Of a stretch of DNA of 64,000 bases, positions 24,101 to 33,100 are shown in pieces. Under the pieces are notes generated by a model. The model searched no databases. It saw only the letters and a program-made list of their open reading frames with translations, and had not been told where the DNA came from. Each line of letters starts with the position of its first letter. Positions within the stretch are counted from its first letter, which is position 1. Source of the stretch: Dromiciops gliroides (Eukaryota; Chordata; Mammalia; Microbiotheria; Microbiotheriidae); contig NC_057862.1 of assembly GCF_019393635.1 (NCBI RefSeq), forward strand, positions 675,668,314 through 675,732,313. The letters are read 5' to 3'. Position numbers and translations under genes: made by a program.

Positions 24101-27100
24101 AACCATGGTGCCCTGAAATTAACACAATATTTCTGATGAGGACTGACTAGGACAGAACACAATGATATTTGTTGTTTTCATTCAGTCATTTCAGTTGGCT
24201 TCAACCCTTTCTTATCTCACTTGGGGTTTTATTGGCAAAAATATTGGAGTGGATGGGGCAGCTAGGTGGCGCAGTGGATAAAGCACCGGCCCTGAATTTA
24301 GGAGGACCTCAGTTCAAATCTGGTCTCAGACACTTGACACTTACTAGCTGTGTGACCCTGGGCAAGTCACTTAACCCCAATTGCCTTACCTAAATAAATA
24401 AATAAATAAATAAAAATACTGGAGTGGCTTGCCATTTACTTCTCCAGCTCATTTTACACATGAGGAACTGAGGCAAACAGAAAAGTGACTTGCCCAGAAT
24501 CACACAGATAGTAAGTGTCTCAGGCCAGATTTGAATTGCTGTTTACAGGCCCAGAACTTTATCTAATGTGTCACCAGCTGCCCATACACTGGCATTGTCG
24601 CCTCTTTATTCATGAAATAGATGTCCTTTGTACTACATTTCAAGTTCACATGAACCTTTTTTTGACTGTTGTATCAAACCAGTGACTCATATGAAGCTTG
24701 AAGTTCATTAAAATCCTGACATTCTTAAAAAACTATTATCTAACTGTATCTCTCTCAACTTATATTTTTGTAGTTCATATTTTGTACCCAAGTACAAGAT
24801 TTTATATGGGCACATCCCAGTACTTTAACCTTTTAAGATCCTTGTGGATCCTGATTCTGCAATCTATTATGTAATTAAACCCTTCCAGCTTTGTGTCTTC
24901 TGCAAATTTGATAAATATACATTCTGTGACTTTATCCTTGACATAATTATTAGACAGCACATTGCCAAACAAATCCCTGAAGTATTTCACTAGAAATTTC
25001 CTGTCAGGGGGACAGCTAGGTGGTACAGTGGATAAAGCACTGGCCATAGATTCAGGAGGACCTGAGTTCAAATACAGCCTCAGACACTTGACACTTAATA
25101 GCTGTGTGACCCTAAGCAAGTCATGTAACCCTCGTTGCCCTGCAAAAACCAAAAACAATAAAAAACAAACAAAACAAAATATTTTTAAAAAAAAATTTCC
25201 TGTCACATTGACACTGAATAGACTCTTTGAGTCTGACCATTTAGTACCTTCTGAATCCATTTGATTGCATTATGGTATAATCCATATCGCTTCATATTCT
25301 CCACAAGAATAGCATGAGATATTTAATAAAAAACTTTTCCAAACTCTAAATAAACTACATTACAACATTTCCCTCTTTCATAAGTTTAGTAATACTATCA
25401 AATTAGAAAATAAATGCAGTCTGTCACAAATCTATGTTTAGTTTGTAATGTCTGACAGCCATCTTATGATCCTTTATTTTTATTTTTTTTAGGGCAATGA
25501 GGGTTAAGTGACTTGCCCAAGGTCACACAGCTAGTAATTGTCAAGTGTCTGAGGTCAGATTTTAACTCAGGTCTTCCTGAATCCAGGGCTGGTGCTTTAT
25601 CCACTGCGCCACCTAGCTGCCCCTAAAGTTCATTCTCTTTTGAAGAAGAAACAGAAACAAAATATGAATTGAACATTACCTTCTCTCTCTTTTATCAGTT
25701 ACCATTATGCCATCTGCCCCCCAAAAGGCTTTATCCCTTCTTTGATCCTACTTTTTCTTCCAATAAAGCTTTTTAAAAGTGGAGCCATGCAATTAATGGA
25801 TATGGAGCTTCTTTTCTATCCACTGTACCTGAACCATCTCTGGAGGTTGAAGCATCTTGTGTTCAAGGGAATGATGAAATGACTCCATAGGTGCCATTAT
25901 GTATAAAATTTTGAAGTAATGGCCAGAGGAAGAAAAGATTAGTACTAGTAGTTGGTAAATCCCTGATGAGAGGGTAACTAAGGTGGATAGATAGATAACT
26001 GTTAACTTGACATAAACAATAAAAAAGTCTTCTGTCTCTTGAGGTATCATGGATAGGGGATTGGACTTGGAAGTCAGGAAGGACTGGATTCAAATCCCAC
26101 TAGTGACATTGACTAGTTGCTCAACTACAGGCAATTCATTTTAGCTCTCTGTGCCTTAACTTTCTCATCTGTAAAATGAGGAGGGCATTGGAATGGATGG
26201 TTTTTAAGATCTCTTCTAATTCTTTGTTCCATCACATTCCCCTTTGTAAAGAATTAATTGTTATTTGAGGTTTTTATGCCTCTGCGAGCACTGGCCTGGG
26301 GCTCCGCAAACAGCACAGTGCTCCACCCACTGATTGTAGCTGTTGCCATGGCGCTGGCACCTCACATCATCGCCACTTGCCGATGCCTACTTGGGCTTGG
26401 CAAAATTATGATTGGAAGCCTAGTGAGGGCAGTCATGTGACTGTCAGAGCGGCCATCCCATTGGCTGGGGCTGTGTGGGGTGTTTCTAGGTTTTGGGGGA
26501 GGAGAATTGGGCATTCTAGGTGGAAGCTGGAAAGTGACAGGCGTTCTGCTGCATATTTTCGGCTTATTCCTGGGCAGTGGTATTTTTTCAGGTATTATAA
26601 TTTCCCTTTCCCCATTTTATTTCCTTTCCCTTGATCCTACTGATCCTGTTTGTGTTTTTTTTTTTTTTAAGTGCGTTCTTGTTAAAATAAATCTTGTTCT
26701 GTTTTGAGGGAGGCTGCTGGTCTCTTTCCTTGCCCCAATATTGTGGCGAGCCGCTTAGCTCGCACTCCCCAATTAAAAATTGGTCCCCACACCTTCTAGC
26801 AATTCTTGTAGTTACAGTCTGGACCAGAACAAAAAATCCCAACTTAATACTTTAGGGGCATAGGTGGTGTTTTTCATACTTCTGACTATTAGAGGATAAA
26901 GGTAGACTTGGAATATATATGTGAGCATAATAGTTATATAGTTGCTATATAGTCTTATGCTTTACCAAGGAGTTGAAGGTTTGCAAAGTGTTTTATATAT
27001 GCTAACTAAATTTATCCACCCAACCTTGTGATGTGTTATAATTATGCCATTTTAAGGTATACAAAGCACATTTCATACATTTTAAAATACATTGGGAGGC

Positions 27101-30100
27101 AACATGGAAAATGGAGTCTTGGAGAGAGCTCTAGAGTTGGAATGAGGAAGATTTGTATTTGAATCTGTGATGTTTAAAATCTTAATTGTGGTCACCAAAA
27201 ATTAAAAGGCTTCAGTACCAGTCTTTGGGCATTAAACATTTATTAGAGCATACCGATATTTACAAAGAGTTCAGAAGGTTATGAAAAAGAAGTCCTACCT
27301 AGCCTAGAGTTCCAGCTTGGTTGGGTTCTTCCTGAAGTCCTCCTCCACAAGCCTGCTTTAATCAGGAACTCCTCAACGAGCCTGTCTTAATCAGGAACTC
27401 CTTCACCAGCCTGTTTTAATCAGCATTCCTCTGCAAGCTGTTTGTGGAAGCTTTTTATAGGTCTGGAACAGAGGCGGTCCTTACACACTGCTTCAAGGTG
27501 ATTGGTTGGGTCATCCAAATCCATTGTCTTTGAAGGTGTTCTCAAGTTGAATTCACAGTCTAGTTTCTGAGAACAATACCTTCGCTTAATCAGCAGTCAA
27601 TTACTCTCACTTGATTCAATCAGTCTTGATTAATCTCCAGGTGGGTCTTTGAGTATCTGCTAAATCCCATTATTTCATCACAAATCCCAATTTAGACACG
27701 TATTAGCTGCATTGCAAGTCATTGGGAAAATTACTTAACATCATCCAGCCTCTGGTCCACATTTCTAAAATGAATATAATACTAACACTTGTCTCTCCAG
27801 AATCTTGTGAAGATCAGCAATAATTATACTCTCTATTTTAAAATGTTCCTGTGCTCACATGTCATATTGCATATGAGCCTAGAGTATGTGTGTTTATGTA
27901 TGTATGTATATGTGTGGCTGTGCATATACATACACACACATAAATATATATAACTGTGTATATAATGTATATATAATACTCTGTATTTAAAAATATTAAG
28001 GTATATACAGTTCAGCAATCGTCATCATTATGAACTTTGAGGTTTTAACTGAATTACTCAAGGTTATATAGTTAGCTGGTATAGCAGATTAAATTCCTGT
28101 TGGCTCTTCTAACTTCAATTTCAGTCCTGATTGTTTTATATCATACTGACTCATTAGTCTCTCTACAGAGAATCACACCATACAGTTATTTGCAGACTGT
28201 GAACTGGATAATGACATTGAGATGGACAACCATATTCAGTTTGCCATGGATGGTGAAGATTTTATGAAGATAGATATGCAGACTAAGCACTGGATTGCCA
28301 TGAAACCTGAAGCAGAGTACTTAAGACCCTTAGCAGAGACTATGATGGGCATCAAAAGGATAGAGAAAGTTATGGAGCTATATTGTTTTGTCATGATGAG
28401 GAAAATTCTGCAGTACTCAAGCGTGAAGGAGAAAGGTAAGTTCCCAGGCCTCCCCATTTCCTTATAGGATTCTTTGAGACCATGACAGCAAAGCATCAGC
28501 TCTGATTACTCTTATCAAGCTGAAAAAGTCTGAGCATGAGCTTGGGTCAGACTGTCTATTATCAGAGGACCAGTCTAGCTAAGTGTGGAGATTTTTATCG
28601 ACAGTGGAGTGGTCACCAGTTGATAACTCATCCAGTTCAAAATAAATCATGAGGATGTGTTCTGTTCTTAACCCATTGGAACAGTTTATTAAGAATCTAG
28701 TGATATAATCATGATCGTTTTTGACAAATTTTTATTGTGAGTCTACTATGTGCAAAACACTGTCCTAGGTACTGAGTAGTGTACAAAGAAGCATAAGTTA
28801 TTACCCTAGCCTTCTAGGAGCTTAGAGGTCCCTTGATTCTGAGGGGAGAATGAATGAATAAGTCAATTAATGAAAGAAGGAAAGAAAAAGCATTTATCAA
28901 TGTTTATAATGTGCCAAGGACTTCTAAGCTCTGGGGGCACAAATGGAAGAACAAAACAGTCTTTGCTGTCAAAGAACACATGGTCTAATTGGGTAACAGA
29001 GCACATATAAGAATGTTCTGCGTTAGGACAGACAACAAGGCCCAAGGGTTCGTAGTGTGCTTTGACAGGTTCCATGGGCCGTAGGGCTACAGGAAGGAAA
29101 ATTGATGAAGCCCAGTAGTTCCTTATCTTACCAGAAGGACTGTAGTTTGTAACTCCCTGATCATGCACTGTGAATAGACACATTTACTCTGGGGTTATAT
29201 AAAGTGGGTGGGTGGGGGAACTACAAGCAACCTGCCCACAACATATGATATGATGAGAGTAGGCATAAGAATAAGATTATAGTGGGGCTCCAGGGTTTTT
29301 TGTTCTTGTTGTTGTTTGCAGGGCAACGAGGGTTAAGTGACTTGCCCAGGATCACACAGCTAGTAAGTGTCAAGTGTCTAAGGCCAGATTTGAACTCAGG
29401 TCCTCCTGAATCCAGGGCTGGTGTTTTATCTACTGTACCACCTAGCTGCCCCAGGGCTCTAGGTTCTCTTCATCACTTGGGGGAAACAATGGGTGAAGGT
29501 CAGTGAACAGTAAGGAGATAATAAATGGAAGGAGATATTGGCAGGAATGTTGGGAAGATGGGCTCCAATGAGTCATCTAATTCCAATACTAACAAATCAG
29601 CATTGGATCCCACATAATCTAAAGGAAGGTTTTGTGGGAGGAGGCTTGAATTTCTCCAACCCAACATGCTGTCTTAGAATCATCCATTTAAACCTTGTCA
29701 ACTTGTCAAAGATATTGGGTTCATAAGCTTTTCTGATCTCAGAAGGTTCTAGGCTAATAAGGAATATGATATGTGAACACAGGAACATTTCTACTTACAA
29801 TGTTGTAAATAGCAGCAAGTGACTTATTAATGTGTGAGAAAAGAGGCATTAAAGTGAGGGAGACAACACTCTGAGAAAGTGGTCCTAGGGATAAGATGAC
29901 ACTTGGAACTGCTAAAATAATAACAGCTACTGTTTGGCAAAGTTATTATTTGGTAGAGAATGATAGAGGATAGAGTAATGTGGAAATAAAGGAGGTGAGA
30001 GAGGGTACAGAAATAAAAATGGAACAAGACAAGGTCACTGAACTTTGGAGGTAAGACCTTTTCTCCTCATTTCTATCTTTAGTGGCTCCTGAGGTGTCAG

Positions 30101-33100
30101 TGTCCCGCTATGATGCTCCAGATGGTAGAATCACCTTCAACTGCACAGCCACAGGCTTCTACCCTCATTCTATCCTGCTGCGTTGGGAGAAGGGGGGGCA
30201 GCTGGGTGTATGGGGGCAAGAGAGCTCCACTGGAACCTTGCCCAATGCTGATACCACCTTCTACGTCCAAATCACACTGGAACTTCCCCCTGGCAATTCA
30301 GGGATAGGTTATACTTGTGTGGTAGAGCACAGTACTCTGAAGACACCAGCTGTGTATCCTGGTGAGTGTTTTTTTTCTAAGCTATGTGGGTCTATTCTCC
30401 AGAAACTAAGTGATGGAATGGAATGTTGTCATCCGTTTTGCCCCCTTTCCTCTTTGAGTAGGGCAGGCTTTTCACTGCCCATACTCTTCAGTATTTCCTC
30501 TCTAAAACATTTCTCATTTACTTGTTGCCTTTCACATTCTGCAGTCCCTGAGAAGCCCACTGTGATGAGGCCGTGGGTTGTGGCCCTAGGTGTCCTAATA
30601 GTTATCATTCTGGTGTTGAGCTGTGTTGGGGCTTTCATCATGTGGAAGAAGAAGAAAGGTATGTATATGAAGAGGGAGGGGGCAAAACTAACTGCCTAAG
30701 TACAAGATGAAAGGGAGAGGGAGTGATGGGGAGCAGATATCACAAGGGATGAGGATGGTACACTGCCCTCACATTGTCCTTAGGAGGAAGGCCCTTTTAA
30801 ACAAAATGATGGTCTCTCAGAGATTTTACCTCTAGTACAATTGATACAACTTTCTTGAAAGATGGTCATCTAGACTCATCTTATTGACTTCTGCTGACAG
30901 GGAATTTACATCTTCCTAGGCTAGTCCATTAAACCTTTATACGTTTAGGAAAGTTTTCCTGAAATAAAGTCTACACCTACCTCTGAGCAACCTCATCAAA
31001 TTTCTCTCAGTTCTCTTTACCAGGTACAAGAAGATCAATACCCTTTTACATAGCAGTTACTTAAATATTTATATTACAATCACCCACCTCCTATGCCTTC
31101 TCTTCACTAGGATAAAAATTAACAATATCTTCAGCCATTGACATTTTTTCTAGTTCTTTCATCATCAGAGTAGATCTTCTCTGGATATGTCATTCTTGAA
31201 ATGTAGCATTGAGAATGAACATGACATTCTACATGTGGTCTGACCAGCAAGAATACAGAGACTCTATCATCTCTTTATTCCTATTCTCTTAATGAAGCCT
31301 ATAAATAACATTCACTTTTTCATATGGATTCATTACACCTGTTTGTATGTCATATATCAATCTGCCACTTCCCTTTATACTATACATTTAATTTTTATAC
31401 ATAACTCAGGATTAAGACTGAATAGTTTCTTATTAATTAATAAGCTTGTAACCAATTTCTCATGAATCCTGTACTCTAGTTCATTAAATATTAATAACTT
31501 AACTGGAGAAATCACTTTCCACCATAATAATTACTTTTGTTTTGTTTTGTTTTGTTTTTTCGGGGCAATGAGGGTTAAGTGACTTGCCCAAGGTCACACA
31601 GCTAATGAGTGTCAAGTGTCTGAGGCTGGATTTGAACTCAGGACCTCCTGAATCCAGGGTCAGTGCTTTATCCACTGCGCCACCTAACTGCCCCCATAAT
31701 AGTTACTTTTATACAATTAAGCAGTAAGAAAACAGAGAAAATTATTTATAATAATTTGATTAAATAAATGGTCATGGCTAGGCTCACCATCAAATCTCAA
31801 GATAACACTAGATAACAATCTTCACTTCTCTGAAGAAAATGATCCCATATCATTCAGGTCCAAATATTCTCCCCAAAAGCATTTTTATGTATTTTTAAGG
31901 AGAGTCAAATTCAGTCACTCAGGAATTAAGTTAAATTATTCTTTTCTATTTGCCTCTTCAATAATCAGAAGAAACAATAATTATAAAATGTACTTTATCT
32001 GTCAGCTAATAACAGACTCTTTTTACAATCCTCTTTGTAATATAACACTTAGGACAGTTCTGATGAGGAAGTTTTACCTCACCCTTTTCTTCTTTATCTT
32101 CTCCATAGAGGTTGTATAGATCCTCATAGGTAAAACATGCTCCCTCTCCCATATTCTATAGGATAAGTACTTCATAATAAGACATTTTCAACTGCCACAC
32201 AGACCTGCAATCAATATGAGAGAGGTATTAGAGATAGCATTCTTTGTTCACATTGATCTTGCAGTATGCTAAAAGCCTCGGTTTTTTTTTTTTTCAGATC
32301 AAGTACTTCCTCCATCTCATACATGTGCAGTTAATTTCTGGTTTAATTCAAGAATAGGGCTTCATGGGGCAGCTAGGTGGCACAGTGGATAGAGCACCGG
32401 CCCTGGAGTCAGGAGTACCTGGGTACAAATCCGGCCTCAGACACTTAACACTTACTAGCTGTGTTACCTGGGCAAGTCACCTAACCCCAATTGCCTCACT
32501 AAAACAACAACAACAACAAAGAATAGGGCTTCACAATTATTCCTGTTAAATTTGATATTATAATCAGCATGGTATAGTGGAAAGAATGCTGGACATGGAT
32601 TCAGGAGAGACCTGAGTTTTAATCCTCCCCTCTTCCTCTTAAGTTGTTTTCCATCATGTACTACTTTTTGTGACAGATTTTCTTGGCAAAGATATTGTAG
32701 TGGTTGTCTATTTCCTTCTTCAGCTCATTTTGCAGATGAGAAAACTGAATAAAGCAGGGTTAGGTGACTTGCCCAAGGACAAATAGCTAGTAGGTGTCTG
32801 AGGACAGATTTGAACTCATGAAGATGAGTCTTCCTGACTCCAGACCTAGTGCTCTATGTGATGGTCATCTAATTGTCCTTTGGTCCAACCCATCCTGTCC
32901 CAAATATTTTTACATTCTGACCATTAATGGATAGCTTAACTTCCCTGAACCTCAGTTTTCTCATTTTCAAACTAAAAGTGATAATACTACCTCACAAGGA
33001 TATGTCACAGAATCACAAAATTTGAGTGAGAAGAACCATGGTCATGTAGTCCAGTATGTACACAAGAAGAATCTCCAATATCATACCTGAGAAGTAGTTT

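Larger units (their letters stand above)
23660..25440 (-). repeat. CR1/L3-like LINE pieces with SINE insertions
   Basis: 23660-24165 and 24590-25440 resemble antisense CR1/L3 sequence ('gtctgaccatttagtacctt', 'caagaatagcatgagatatt'). A short local triplication of 'acccaataagtgct' occurs around 23727-23780. A WSINE1-type SINE at 24255-24414 (AAAT-repeat tail, flanks of the 'aatattggagtgg' type) lies within an older long SINE at about 24165-24590. A second SINE at 25007-25192 is flanked by 'aaatttcctgtca'. Confidence 0.65.

Noticed and set aside
26258-26707. Overlapping frames, similar to frames at 34317-34651
   Set aside because: Both sets lie in solo LTRs of one family; similarity reflects the LTR, not a gene.
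30183-30215. Resemblance of alpha-3 'gggggggcagctgggtg' to the start of a SINE, suggesting an exonised SINE
   Set aside because: The alpha-3 domain keeps its normal length and similarity to class I on both sides, and the match is limited to about a dozen bases, so it is taken as coincidence.
32364-32549. Repeated protein-like frames with the motif [16 protein letters not shown] at many sites
   Set aside because: These are translations of the WSINE1-type SINE in one frame, found on both strands at every SINE copy; they do not represent a protein family.
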